The notes beneath the pieces were generated by a model, which had not been told where the DNA came from, searched no databases, and saw nothing but the letters and a program-made list of their open reading frames with translations. From [Borrelia] turdi (lineage in GTDB: Bacteria; Spirochaetota; Spirochaetia; Borreliales; Borreliaceae), in NCBI RefSeq assembly GCF_008828755.2, contig NZ_QBLM01000001.1, positions 62,001 to 126,000 of the forward strand: DNA of 64,000 nt, read 5' to 3'. Position 1 is the first letter of the stretch; each line of letters begins with the position of its first letter. Shown here piece by piece: positions 1-10,897 of the stretch. The translations under genes were made by a program, and so were the position numbers.

Positions 1-692
1 TGAATATGCCCAAGAGCAACATAAGAAAAACTATTCCCAAAAACATTAAAAGGAATAATATAACTACCTCCCAAGGTATCAATCTTTTTACTGTTAGCAA
101 AAAAAGAATGTGCCATTAATATTTTAGGAATTCCTTTATGATTGTTTTCTAAAAAATTAGATAAACTTGATATCTTTTCTCTGTAAGCATTTTCTAAATT
201 TTCAAGAAATAGATTACTGGAAGGCTGATCTTCTAATCCAAAGGTATTGTCAAAATTTTGCCCTAAAATAAGCCTTTCATTTATATGCGGAAGACAAACA
301 ACAATAAACTTAAGATTTCCATTATCTTTTAAGAAAACTATTTGCTCATCAGAATCATGCTCTGTTATTAAAAAAAAATTAAATCTCGAAAGAAGTTTTT
401 TATTAATACTCAAATAATCTTTTTTGTCATGATTTCCAGAAATAACCACACACCATTTACAAGAAGTAAAAGAAAGATCATAAAAAAAATTATTTACCAA
501 TTTTTGCTCTTCAAATCCGGGCCTTTTGGAATCATAAACATCCCCAGCAACAAGTAAAAGATCTATCTTTTCTTTTTGAATAAATTCTAACAGAAAAAAT
601 AAAAATTTTTTCTGTTCCTTAAGTATTGAAAAATTTTCAATTTTTTTTCCAATATGCCAATCTGAAGTGTGCAGAATTTTATAATTGCTCAT
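1..692 (-). CDS. sbcD: Exonuclease SbcD, N-terminal part (runs off window)
   Basis: This is the phosphodiesterase subunit of the SbcCD nuclease, which trims DNA hairpins and protein-blocked ends. It reads from ATG at 692 leftwards for 230 codons and leaves the window still open. The calcineurin-like metal-binding motifs are in order: DWHIGK at residues 11-16, GDVYDS about 30 residues later, then GNHDKK. The ALGHI motif is cut by the window edge. It is divergent from topA, with a short shared intergenic region (693-766). The partner sbcC would be expected just outside the window. I am confident of the family; the C-terminus cannot be assessed. Confidence 0.93.
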   Translation of the reverse strand, partial: MSNYKILHTSDWHIGKKIENFSILKEQKKFLFFLLEFIQKEKIDLLLVAGDVYDSKRPGFEEQKLVNNFFYDLSFTSCKWCVVISGNHDKKDYLSINKKLLSRFNFFLITEHDSDEQIVFLKDNGNLKFIVVCLPHINERLILGQNFDNTFGLEDQPSSNLFLENLENAYREKISSLSNFLENNHKGIPKILMAHSFFANSKKIDTLGGSYIIPFNVFGNSFSYVALGHI

Positions 693-714
693 GAAATACT
701 CTCACTTTTTTTAA

Positions 715-3316
<2,602 letters not shown>

Positions 3317-3318
3317 AT

Positions 3319-5790
3319 ATGAATGATTTCAAACTCCCAATTTATAAATACAAAGATGAATTAATCAAAGTATTAAAAAATAATAATGTTTTAATTGTTG
3401 AAAGTCCAACAGGCAGTGGAAAAACTACCCAACTACCAAGAATAATATATGAAGCGGGTTTTGCAAAATTAGGAAAAATTGGAGTAACTCAACCAAGAAG
3501 AATAGCTACAATATCAATAGCTGAATATATTGCCAAGCATATTGGTGTAAACGTTGGAGAAGAAGTTGGTTACAAAATAAGATTTGAAGAAATTACAAGC
3601 CCAAAAACCAAAATTAAATTAATGACTGACGGGGTGCTTTTGCAAGAGCTAAAAAAAGATACATTGCTTTATGAATATGATGTAATTATAATAGACGAAG
3701 CACACGAACGAAGTTTAAACATCGATTTTATATTAGGTCTTATTAAAGATATTTCAAGAAAAAGGGACGATTTTAAAATCGTAATTTCATCTGCTACAAT
3801 AAACACAAAAATATTTTCAAAATATTTCAACAATGCACCGGTTGTTAGCATTGAAACTATTGCGTACCCAGTACAAATAATATACAATCCTCCTCTTTTA
3901 AGCACATCAAAAGGAATGATATTAAAAATAAAAGAAATTGTCTTGAACGTAATAAAAGAAAAAAAAGCAGGAGATATTCTTATATTTTTATCTGGAGAAA
4001 AAGAAATAAAAGAAACTATAAAAGAATTACAAGAATTAAACTCAAAAAAAAATTTAATAATATTTCCTTTATACGGTAGGATGCCTAAAGAAGCTCAAGA
4101 ACAAATATTTGTAGCTACTCCTAAAAATAAAAGAAAAATAATAGTCTCAACAAACATCGCAGAAACTTCAATCACAATTGAAAATATTAAAATAGTAATC
4201 GATAGCGGAAAAGTTAAAACAAACAAATTCCAAACAAAAACTCATACCTATTCACTCCAAGAAGTTCCAATTTCAAAATCATCAGCAACTCAAAGAGCCG
4301 GTAGAGCAGGAAGACTTTCAAAAGGAACTTGCTACAGACTTTACAAAAGAGAAGATTATCAACTAAGAGAAGATTATCAAAAAGAAGAAATATATAGAAC
4401 AGACCTATCTGAAGTAGTACTGAGAATGGCAGATATTGGAATCAGAGATTTTACACACTTTGACTTCATATCAAAACCATCAACGCATTCGATTCAAACT
4501 GCAAGCAAAATATTAAAATCTCTGGATGCTATAACCAATAACAACGAACTTACAGAAATTGGTAAATATATGATACTATTCCCATTAATTCCAGCACATT
4601 CAAGAGCATTAGTCGAAGCAATGATAAATTACCCACAAGCTATCTATCAAACTACAATAGGGCTATCATTTTTATCCACAAGTGGAGTTTTTCTATTACC
4701 TCAAAATGAAGAGATGGAAGCTAGACAAGCCCACTTAAAATACAAAAATCCAATGGGAGATTTAATTGGATTTATTAATATCTTTGAAGATTTTGTAAAA
4801 GCTACAAATAAAGAAGCTTTTACAAAAGAAAATTATTTAGATTTACAAGGACTTGAAGAAATAGTAAATGTACAAATGCAGCTTGAAAACATTGTTAGCA
4901 AACTAAATATACCAATAATACAAAAAGATACTCTTGACAACGAAGGATATTTAAAATCTATAATGAGAGGAATGAGGGATTACATTTGTTTTAAAACCTC
5001 AAAAAAGAAATATAAAACAATCAAAGCTCAAAACGTAATAATTCATCCTGGATCACTTATTAGTACTGATTCTGTTAAATATTTTGTTGCAGGAGAAATT
5101 ATAGAAACTACAAAAATGTATGCAAGATCCATTGGCGTCTTAAAAAAAGAATGGATTGATGATATTAACCTTAATGAAGAGTTTAAGCATAAAAACATAC
5201 CCGAGAAAGAGAAACAAATAACAAATACCAAACAGACAAAACTTGTCAACGAAATCAAAATAGGAAAAAAAATCTTCAAAGTGGAGCACAAAAATAACAT
5301 TTATGTAATAAAAATTAGCATAGAAGAACTAAAAGAAATAATTTCAAAAAACGAATTAAATAATCAAAATAATGAAAATTTTAAAAAAATTAAAATACAA
5401 TTAATGCATAAGAATGTAACAGTTTTCAGCAATAAAAAATTTTTAGAAACTATAGAAATAGTCAAAGGTATGGGAAAAAATTGGCATTGTATAAAAAAAT
5501 ATGAAACAAGCAATGTAAACATTGATGAACCTGAAAAAATGAAAAATCTTTTAGAGTGTACAATGCAGTTCATAATCTCTCCTCCCAAAAAAAATGCTCT
5601 TTTCTTATCATTAGAAACAGATCGCTTTGGAAATTTTAGACTAAAACCTAAACAAAATTTCATAATGGCAATAGAAGAATCTATGGAGAGTATAAAAAGC
5701 CTAATAGAAAACAAAGAATACATACAAAAGTTACATTCTATAAAGAAATTAATAAATAAAGTTTACAAAAAATTAAATTACTTTTTTTAA
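3319..5790 (+). CDS. hrpA: DEAH-box RNA helicase HrpA
   Basis: ATP-dependent RNA helicase of the DEAH family. Walker A GSGKTT is at residues 32-37 and DEAH at 126-129. The SAT motif (SSATINTK), STNIAETS, and the motif VI region QRAGRAGR follow in the expected order, then winged-helix and OB-fold regions. At 823 residues it is much shorter than the ~1300-residue E. coli HrpA and lacks that long C-terminal extension. It begins two bases after the topA stop. In B. burgdorferi HrpA is known to be needed for mouse infectivity and affects expression of many proteins; that is family knowledge, not visible here. Asn, Lys and Ile dominate, as in other plus-strand genes. Confidence 0.95.
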   Translation: MNDFKLPIYKYKDELIKVLKNNNVLIVESPTGSGKTTQLPRIIYEAGFAKLGKIGVTQPRRIATISIAEYIAKHIGVNVGEEVGYKIRFEEITSPKTKIKLMTDGVLLQELKKDTLLYEYDVIIIDEAHERSLNIDFILGLIKDISRKRDDFKIVISSATINTKIFSKYFNNAPVVSIETIAYPVQIIYNPPLLSTSKGMILKIKEIVLNVIKEKKAGDILIFLSGEKEIKETIKELQELNSKKNLIIFPLYGRMPKEAQEQIFVATPKNKRKIIVSTNIAETSITIENIKIVIDSGKVKTNKFQTKTHTYSLQEVPISKSSATQRAGRAGRLSKGTCYRLYKREDYQLREDYQKEEIYRTDLSEVVLRMADIGIRDFTHFDFISKPSTHSIQTASKILKSLDAITNNNELTEIGKYMILFPLIPAHSRALVEAMINYPQAIYQTTIGLSFLSTSGVFLLPQNEEMEARQAHLKYKNPMGDLIGFINIFEDFVKATNKEAFTKENYLDLQGLEEIVNVQMQLENIVSKLNIPIIQKDTLDNEGYLKSIMRGMRDYICFKTSKKKYKTIKAQNVIIHPGSLISTDSVKYFVAGEIIETTKMYARSIGVLKKEWIDDINLNEEFKHKNIPEKEKQITNTKQTKLVNEIKIGKKIFKVEHKNNIYVIKISIEELKEIISKNELNNQNNENFKKIKIQLMHKNVTVFSNKKFLETIEIVKGMGKNWHCIKKYETSNVNIDEPEKMKNLLECTMQFIISPPKKNALFLSLETDRFGNFRLKPKQNFIMAIEESMESIKSLIENKEYIQKLHSIKKLINKVYKKLNYFF

Positions 5791-5918
5791 AAACTGAACC
5801 TTGAAAGCCTTTTTATAATAGAAAAAATAATAATCAAATATTATTCATTATTATCGGCAATGCTAAGAATGATTTTAAATTATTTTCATTATTCTCAAAA
5901 CAAAGTTTATAATAAATT

Positions 5919-6434
5919 ATGAACTACTTATCCTTTTTTTATATTTTATTACTTTTATTAATTGCTCCTTTTGCATTACAAAGTAATAATAAGGAAAATA
6001 CAGAAAATTTAATAAAGCTATATATGCTTTATGATTTAACTAATAACTTACCAAAAGAATTAGAAATAATAAATAAAATTAAAGATTTTGACTTAGAACA
6101 ATATTACCTACTAATTACAAAATACTATCTAAAAATAAAAAAATACAAAGAAGCCAATGATTTTTTAAACAAAATAAACAAAAAAAAGATTAACAATCAA
6201 AAAATAAAAAACGAAATTATTTCACTAAAATTAAGAATAAATGAAAATAATATTAATGAAAAAGAAATTGCAAAAATTTTAAATAATGAAAAAAATATAG
6301 ATGTCAAAATAATTTATCAAATATTTAATCTTATAAAATTTAAAAATAAAAAATTAGCAGCACAGATTAAAAATCTCATACTAACAAGCTATCCCAAAAG
6401 CATTTATTCTTATAAAATAAAAAGAAATGAATAA
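5919..6434 (+). CDS. Exported hypothetical protein, possible TPR-like helical repeats
   Basis: A 171-residue protein that I do not recognise. The first ~22 residues form a clear Sec-type signal or anchor (a hydrophobic run ending near FALQSNN). The rest is almost entirely Lys/Asn/Ile/Leu, with a helical periodicity suggesting degenerate tetratricopeptide repeats (YKEANDFLNKI). The start has no Shine-Dalgarno sequence; a TATAAT lies at 5908-5913, only five bases before the ATG, so the mRNA could be leaderless. The last 8 bases overlap the start of the next gene, so the two exported proteins are probably translated together. The 128 bases between hrpA and this gene hold no other recognisable gene. 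Confidence 0.7.
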   Translation: MNYLSFFYILLLLLIAPFALQSNNKENTENLIKLYMLYDLTNNLPKELEIINKIKDFDLEQYYLLITKYYLKIKKYKEANDFLNKINKKKINNQKIKNEIISLKLRINENNINEKEIAKILNNEKNIDVKIIYQIFNLIKFKNKKLAAQIKNLILTSYPKSIYSYKIKRNE

Positions 6435-7209
6435 AAAAATATTAACAATACTAATATTTATTTTAAGTATTTCATCAGGACTAATGCTGTCCAAATCAAT
6501 TGCTAAAAAAGTTAAATACAAAATTATTAAAGGGTATTTTATAAATAGCAATTATGTTCTAGTAAAAATTGAAAATAAAGATCTAAGATTCACCATATCA
6601 AAACCTATTTACGATAAAAAGCTAAATAATTATTACTTTAAAGGGCAGACAACAAGTCATTTCTTAATCTCCAACAATGTTGACATTGCAATTAACACAA
6701 GTCCATACGAAGTTAAACAAAACATGTTTTTTCCAAAAGGACTATACATATATAATAAAAAATTGATTTCAAAACAAATAACTAACTATGGAGAGATCAC
6801 AATAAAACACAATAAAATTGTATTAAATCCTAAAGAAGAAGAAATAAAAGACTCCGATTACGGATTTAGCGGATTTTTTGTTTTAATCAAAAACGGAAAT
6901 TATAAAAAAAACTTCAAAGACACAAGACACCCAAGAACAATAATAGGAACTGATAAAAATAACAAATATTTATTTCTTGCTACAATAGAAGGAAGAGGCG
7001 TCAACAATAGCAAAGGGGCTTCTCTAAATGAAGCTATTGATTTTGCATTAAGTTATGAAATGGACAATGCCATTAACTTAGATGGAGGAGGCTCAAGCAC
7101 GCTAGTTGTAAAATCAAATAACGCTCCTCGCAAATTAAACTTCACCGCAAACATCTTTGGACAAGAAAGATATGTCCCATTTCATTTAGGAATAAAACTT
7201 CCTAATTAG
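6427..7209 (+). CDS. Exported phosphodiester glycosidase-domain (NAGPA family) protein
   Basis: A 260-residue protein with an N-terminal hydrophobic segment (residues 4-22), so probably periplasmic or membrane-anchored. The C-terminal half has the hallmarks of the NAGPA/DUF2233 phosphodiester glycosidase domain: RHPRTIIGTD near 180, a central LATIEGRG strand, and the conserved NLDGGGSSTLV near 217-227. Relatives of this domain hydrolyse GlcNAc-1-phosphodiester-type linkages on glycans or teichoic-like polymers; the substrate here is unknown. The gene overlaps the preceding exported hypothetical by 8 bases, and its 3' end overlaps the convergent beta-barrel-like gene by 8 bases. The domain call is good; the substrate would be a guess. 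Confidence 0.8.
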   Translation: MNKKILTILIFILSISSGLMLSKSIAKKVKYKIIKGYFINSNYVLVKIENKDLRFTISKPIYDKKLNNYYFKGQTTSHFLISNNVDIAINTSPYEVKQNMFFPKGLYIYNKKLISKQITNYGEITIKHNKIVLNPKEEEIKDSDYGFSGFFVLIKNGNYKKNFKDTRHPRTIIGTDKNNKYLFLATIEGRGVNNSKGASLNEAIDFALSYEMDNAINLDGGGSSTLVVKSNNAPRKLNFTANIFGQERYVPFHLGIKLPN

Positions 7210-7747
7210 AAAATCTCCAACCAATATTAAATCCAAGCATAATCTCAGTTGTTAATCCAGAAAAATTTTCATAATTAGAAAATGGAGAAATAGAAAGCAT
7301 AAACAAGGGCCTAATGTATAAACCTTCAAAATCTGGGATAAAAAGATCAGCAGCAAGCCCCATGCTTAAGAAAAAGAGATTGTAGCTATTAGAAGTCAAA
7401 TCAAAAGCATATTTAAACCCAATTAATGGAAAAAGCATTCTAACTTGTTCTTTAAAAACCATTGGATATGTTCCATAAAGCCCAAACGAGAAATATCTCC
7501 CATTATGAGTATTAACAAAAGCATCTTTGTAAGACATTTCAAAAAATACATAATTTGCATCAAAAAATAAATTCAAATTAATCCCATGATCTACCCTAGT
7601 AAAATTTGGAGCAAATTTATTGGAGCCTGTTTTATCAGTATAATTAGTAAATTGATAAGAAAGCCCCCCGCCAAAAGAAAGTGGATAAGAAATAATTAAA
7701 TTATTAGAAGAGATGAGAAATAAAATAAAAAAAAGATATTTCTTCAT
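7202..7747 (-). CDS. Small exported, possibly outer-membrane beta-barrel protein
   Basis: 181 residues with a signal peptide (residues 1 to ~22, ending near IISYP). After it come alternating aromatic/polar stretches typical of short outer-membrane barrels (GGGLSYQF, YFSFGLYGTYP, EIMLGFNIGWRF), with a C-terminal aromatic-rich strand ending in F-S-N. I chose ATG 7747 over the TTG at 7753 because AGGATTG precedes it at normal spacing and a lysine-rich N-terminus follows directly. It is divergent from the lipoprotein at 7828 across a region with two inverted repeats. No named family is recognised; the barrel idea is an inference from strand pattern only. Confidence 0.65.
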   Translation of the reverse strand: MKKYLFFILFLISSNNLIISYPLSFGGGLSYQFTNYTDKTGSNKFAPNFTRVDHGINLNLFFDANYVFFEMSYKDAFVNTHNGRYFSFGLYGTYPMVFKEQVRMLFPLIGFKYAFDLTSNSYNLFFLSMGLAADLFIPDFEGLYIRPLFMLSISPFSNYENFSGLTTEIMLGFNIGWRFSN

Positions 7748-7773
7748 TAACAATCCTTAAAAATTCTAAAAAA

Positions 7774-7808
7774 TACTATATTATTATAGTAACATACTAG
7801 AGTAGTAT
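7774..7808. repeat. Two short inverted repeats in divergent promoter region
   Basis: TACTATA (7774-7780) and TATAGTA (7785-7791) form 7-base arms around TTAT. ATACTA (7794-7799) and TAGTAT (7803-7808) form a second pair around GAG. Both share the ACTA/TAGT core, and they lie between the divergent starts at 7747 and 7828, where both promoters must be. They could be operator sites for one dimeric regulator, but AT-rich DNA yields such pairs by chance fairly often. Confidence 0.35.
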
Positions 7809-7827
7809 ATAAAAAATCAGGGAAATT

Positions 7828-8199
7828 ATGAATACAAAAACATTATATTTAATATCCTTAATTCTTTTAGCTTGCAATAAAAATAACAAAATTCCTCTCA
7901 TTCAAAAATTGAACTTGCCCAAAAGTAGCATTCTTGGCTTTAGCAATAAAGTAGGTATAATAATAAAAGACTATACTTTTCTTAGTAAAAGCACTAAGAA
8001 AAATAGCGAATTGGATTATGACTACGCAATTCTACTTAGAAAAGACGAAATCGTAAAAATTGAAAAAACACTAGAAAAAACAGAACGCTATGGAATTAAA
8101 GGGAATTGGATCCTAGTCAATTATAAGGGAACTAAAAGCTATATCTTTAGCAAAGACATAAACATAGTCAATAACATAATAATTGAACATTCTAAATAG
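7828..8199 (+). CDS. Small lipoprotein with possible SH3-like domain
   Basis: A 123-residue protein with a lipoprotein signal: a short charged N-terminus, a hydrophobic stretch, then LILLAC with the lipidated cysteine at position 16, followed by an NKNNK tether. AGGGA sits four bases before ATG. The mature part contains IKDYTFLSKS...EIVKIE...WILVNYKGTKSYIFSKDI, a pattern resembling bacterial SH3-like domains (alternating strands with a closing GxxSYIFSxDI strand). It would sit on the inner or outer membrane of the periplasm or on the surface; sorting cannot be decided from sequence. It is convergent with the small ribosomal-protein gene and miaA. Confidence 0.75.
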   Translation: MNTKTLYLISLILLACNKNNKIPLIQKLNLPKSSILGFSNKVGIIIKDYTFLSKSTKKNSELDYDYAILLRKDEIVKIEKTLEKTERYGIKGNWILVNYKGTKSYIFSKDINIVNNIIIEHSK

Positions 8200-8241
8200 T
8201 CTCCACTACATAACCAAAAAAAGTCCTATCAATAAAACAAA

Positions 8242-8337
8242 TTATTTATTTTTTTTCTTATGTCTATTTTTCCTTCTTTTTTTCTTCCTTTTATGAGTAG
8301 AAATTTTTTTTAATTTTCTTTTTCTTCCGCAAGGCAC
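8242..8337 (-). CDS. Tiny basic ribosomal protein, AURKAIP1/COX24 type (bS22-like)
   Basis: A 31-codon gene starting at GTG 8337, one codon (GGA) after the miaA stop and in the same frame. AAGGAG, nine bases before the GTG, lies inside the last codons of miaA. The product starts M-P-C-G-R-K-R-K-L-K-K, passes through STHKRKKKRRKNRHKKK and is more than half Lys/Arg. It closely resembles the short AURKAIP1/COX24-domain proteins of Bacteroidetes (MPSGKKRK...ATHKRKKR) and more distantly mycobacterial bS22. I recall that a B. burgdorferi ribosome structure revealed two previously unannotated proteins named bS22 and bL38; this gene is a natural candidate for the first, though which of the two is from memory. 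It is very likely real despite its size. Confidence 0.85.
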   Translation of the reverse strand: MPCGRKRKLKKISTHKRKKKRRKNRHKKKNK

Positions 8338-8340
8338 TCC

Positions 8341-9261
8341 TTAAATCTCCTTATCAACTTTAAAAATTAAATTCAAAATGTTGTCCAAATCATCCTCTGG
8401 ATGAAGCCATAAAACATCAGAAATCTTCGCAAAAAAGGTCATTTGCCTTTTTGCATATAAAAACGAATTTTTATTTATCAAACTTATTATATCATTTAAA
8501 CCATAACAAGGTCTACTTTTCCATAATAAAAACTCATTATAACCTATCCCTTTAAAAGCGGGAGTATTTTCATTGTAACCCCTTCTAAACAAACTTTTAA
8601 TCTCAGAAAGTAATCCACTATCGAGCATTTCATTAATTCTTATTGATATTCTAGTTTTCAAATCTTCAAAAGACCTTTTAAGCCCTATAATCATAATATT
8701 TTTAAATTCGCTATTTTGTTTTTTTTCAAATTGGCTAATAGGAATTCCTGTTTGGTAGTAGACCTCAAGAGATCTTTTAATACGATAAATATCATTCTTA
8801 TTTAACATATTAAATCTAATGGGGTCTACATTTTGCAATTCTTTTAAAAGATAGTATTTACCTTTAAGATCCAAAAGATTGTTTACATAAATTCTTATTT
8901 CAGAAGTAACCAAAGGCGTTGAAGGAAATCCATCTTTTAAATGCTTAAAATAAAAAGCGGTACCTCCTACAAATATAGGAATTTTTTTTTTCTGTCTTAA
9001 TTCTTTTACTATTCTTAAAGCTTGCTCGTGAAAAATTCCAAGAGCATACTCTTTTTCGGGATCTAAAAAATCTACTAAATGATGCTTTATATGCTTCATT
9101 AAATTTTTACTTGGCTTTGAAGAAGCTATATTAAACTCTTTATATACTTGAATAGAGTCAACATTAATAATTTCTGCTTTATTTCTTGGAAAATGAAACA
9201 AAATATTGCTTTTGCCCACAGCTGTAGGGCCAAAAATAAAAACTATTCTATCTTCCTTCAA
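8341..9261 (-). CDS. miaA: tRNA dimethylallyltransferase
   Basis: Transfers a dimethylallyl group to N6 of A37 in tRNAs that read codons beginning with U. 306 residues, normal for the family. The P-loop GPTAVGKS is at residues 11-18, followed by the DSIQVYKEF substrate motif, the invariant H-L-V-D-F near 63-67, and the [11 protein letters not shown] motif near 98-108. The start overlaps the end of rpoZ by 14 bases. Downstream, one codon separates its stop from the tiny ribosomal-protein gene, whose Shine-Dalgarno lies inside miaA. The order rpoZ-miaA-small ribosomal protein links transcription and translation functions in one transcript. Confidence 0.96.
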   Translation of the reverse strand: MKEDRIVFIFGPTAVGKSNILFHFPRNKAEIINVDSIQVYKEFNIASSKPSKNLMKHIKHHLVDFLDPEKEYALGIFHEQALRIVKELRQKKKIPIFVGGTAFYFKHLKDGFPSTPLVTSEIRIYVNNLLDLKGKYYLLKELQNVDPIRFNMLNKNDIYRIKRSLEVYYQTGIPISQFEKKQNSEFKNIMIIGLKRSFEDLKTRISIRINEMLDSGLLSEIKSLFRRGYNENTPAFKGIGYNEFLLWKSRPCYGLNDIISLINKNSFLYAKRQMTFFAKISDVLWLHPEDDLDNILNLIFKVDKEI

Positions 9262-9448
9262 TTGAATAGATAAATTTACCAGTTAAAACATCATTAAAAG
9301 CTTGTCCTAATATTTTATCATCATAGACAACGTGTTCTGCTAAAGAAATATTGTCTATGATTTGTTCTGTACGCATTATAGTTGCAACAACAAGTTCATA
9401 AAAATTTCCATCAAAATCTTGTATTTTTTTTAAAGGCACTTTAGTCAT
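9248..9448 (-). CDS. rpoZ: RNA polymerase omega subunit
   Basis: A 66-residue omega-type protein (RpoZ/Rpb6 family), a small assembly factor of RNA polymerase. The central helix [12 protein letters not shown] resembles the conserved omega segment that holds the beta-prime C-terminus, and the protein is close to the shorter omega versions in length. AAGGAG lies four bases before ATG. It overlaps miaA by 14 bases and lies 39 bases after the cytidylate-kinase-like gene. The alternative, an unrelated small protein, is unlikely given the position, which matches the annotated spirochaete rpoZ location as I recall it. Confidence 0.8.
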   Translation of the reverse strand: MTKVPLKKIQDFDGNFYELVVATIMRTEQIIDNISLAEHVVYDDKILGQAFNDVLTGKFIYSIEGR

Positions 9449-9487
9449 CTAATCTCCTTACAAACTAAACATATTAAATAAGTTTAG

Positions 9488-10024
9488 CTAATTTTTTAAG
9501 TTTCTTTTATCAATTTCATCTCGAATTAATTCAAAAACTTCATTTGAACTAATGTTTGTAACATCAACCACTAAATCGGTCTGCGAAGAATAATCATCAA
9601 TATCTATATTATAGATAGATAAATATCTTTTTTTATCATTTTCATCTCTATTAAAAGTACTACTTAAAACATCAGAATACATCCCCCCCTCTCTAGTCAT
9701 TATTCTCTCAGCTCTGACTTCCATTTTAGCATAAAGATATATTTTTAAATCAGCGCTCTTAGAGATCCAAATAGCAAGGCGCGAAGCAAGCACTGTATTG
9801 TTTTTTTTAGAAAGTAAAGACAATCTTTTATCAAGATACCTATCCCAATAATAATCATCTCTTCCTATTATCTCTTTCTTGTAAAATTCCGAAAAAGGAA
9901 TATTATGTTCTCTTGCAATATCGTGAAAAGTATAATTAATAAACTCAAGACCATAATGTTTTGCAAGCATATTACTAACAGTAGTATTACCACAACCACT
10001 CTTACCAGAAAGTGCTATTTTCAT
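9488..10024 (-). CDS. Cytidylate kinase-like nucleoside monophosphate kinase
   Basis: A 178-residue P-loop kinase of the type-2 cytidylate kinase-like family, expected to phosphorylate (d)CMP. The nucleotide loop is SGKSGCGNTT (residues 6-15), where the usual Walker lysine before the Ser/Thr pair is asparagine. A lid region with conserved arginines follows (RAERIMTREGG near 102-112, FNRDENDKKRY near 122-132). The start overlaps the YicC-like stop by four bases (ATGA). Ordinary Cmk proteins are longer (~220 residues); the shorter archaeal-type enzymes fit better. The kinase assignment is good; the exact substrate is inferred. Confidence 0.8.
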   Translation of the reverse strand: MKIALSGKSGCGNTTVSNMLAKHYGLEFINYTFHDIAREHNIPFSEFYKKEIIGRDDYYWDRYLDKRLSLLSKKNNTVLASRLAIWISKSADLKIYLYAKMEVRAERIMTREGGMYSDVLSSTFNRDENDKKRYLSIYNIDIDDYSSQTDLVVDVTNISSNEVFELIRDEIDKRNLKN

Positions 10025-10887
10025 TCAACATTCCTTATTTGCTCTTTTATTTTTTCTAAATTTAACTTCATATTAAAAATCAAATTTTTAATATCAAGAT
10101 CAACCGCCTTATTACTCATAGTTGTTATTTCTCTATGCATTTCTTGAGAAATAAATTCAAGAACTTTGCCACATATCTCATATTCAAGGTTTTTATAAAA
10201 AGTTTCTATATGAGAATCTAAACGCATGATCTCTTCATTGATATCTAGACGAATCGCCATTTTAGCTGCCTCTTCTGCAATACTTATATCTCTAAATTCA
10301 TCCATTAATTTAGAGATATTTTCTTTAATACTTGCAAATAATCTGGCATTTATATCATTACAAGCATCCTTAACAACCTTAAGATCCTGCTCTATTAGCA
10401 CAAGGGTTGACACTATATCTGATTTAGTATTTTCTCCTTCAAAACTTCTCCCATTATTATAATGAAATAAGGTTTCCTCTAAAACACCTTTAAACAACCC
10501 ATAAATCTCTTCTTGATGATCACTATCCTCATCTATTATCAAAGCGCCTTTTAAGGATAAAAAATCACCTAAACTTAGTTCGTTCTTAATATTAAGATTA
10601 GTATGCGCCAAAGAATCTCTAAGTCTAGAAATAGCTTCAATATAATTAGGATTAACCGTAAAATTCATACGAGGAACCAATTCTTTATATCCTACATTTA
10701 AAAAAACATTACCTCTACTGATATATTTTGAAATCAAATTTCTTATATCAAGATCATACCCAGAAAAAATTTCTGGCAACCTAAATTTAAATTCTAAAAA
10801 TTTTCCATTATAAGATTTCAAATTAACGCTAAACATATAGTTACCGATTATCTTTTCCAAATAAAAAAATCCCGTCATACTTTTCAC
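10021..10887 (-). CDS. yicC: YicC family endoribonuclease-like protein
   Basis: 288 residues beginning M-K-S-M-T-G-F, the signature N-terminus of the YicC/YloC family. The C-terminal DUF1732 region (DSHIETF, GKVLEFISQEMHREITTMSNKA, with the EMxREI/T-N pattern) is intact. E. coli YicC has been described as an endoribonuclease adaptor promoting RNA decay. The start is GTG 10887 with AAGGG seven bases upstream. It lies ten bases after murC and overlaps the kinase by four bases, as in other bacteria where yicC neighbours a nucleotide kinase and rpoZ. The family is certain; its function in spirochaetes is not established from sequence. Confidence 0.92.
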   Translation of the reverse strand: MKSMTGFFYLEKIIGNYMFSVNLKSYNGKFLEFKFRLPEIFSGYDLDIRNLISKYISRGNVFLNVGYKELVPRMNFTVNPNYIEAISRLRDSLAHTNLNIKNELSLGDFLSLKGALIIDEDSDHQEEIYGLFKGVLEETLFHYNNGRSFEGENTKSDIVSTLVLIEQDLKVVKDACNDINARLFASIKENISKLMDEFRDISIAEEAAKMAIRLDINEEIMRLDSHIETFYKNLEYEICGKVLEFISQEMHREITTMSNKAVDLDIKNLIFNMKLNLEKIKEQIRNVE

Positions 10888-10897
10888 TATAATACCC

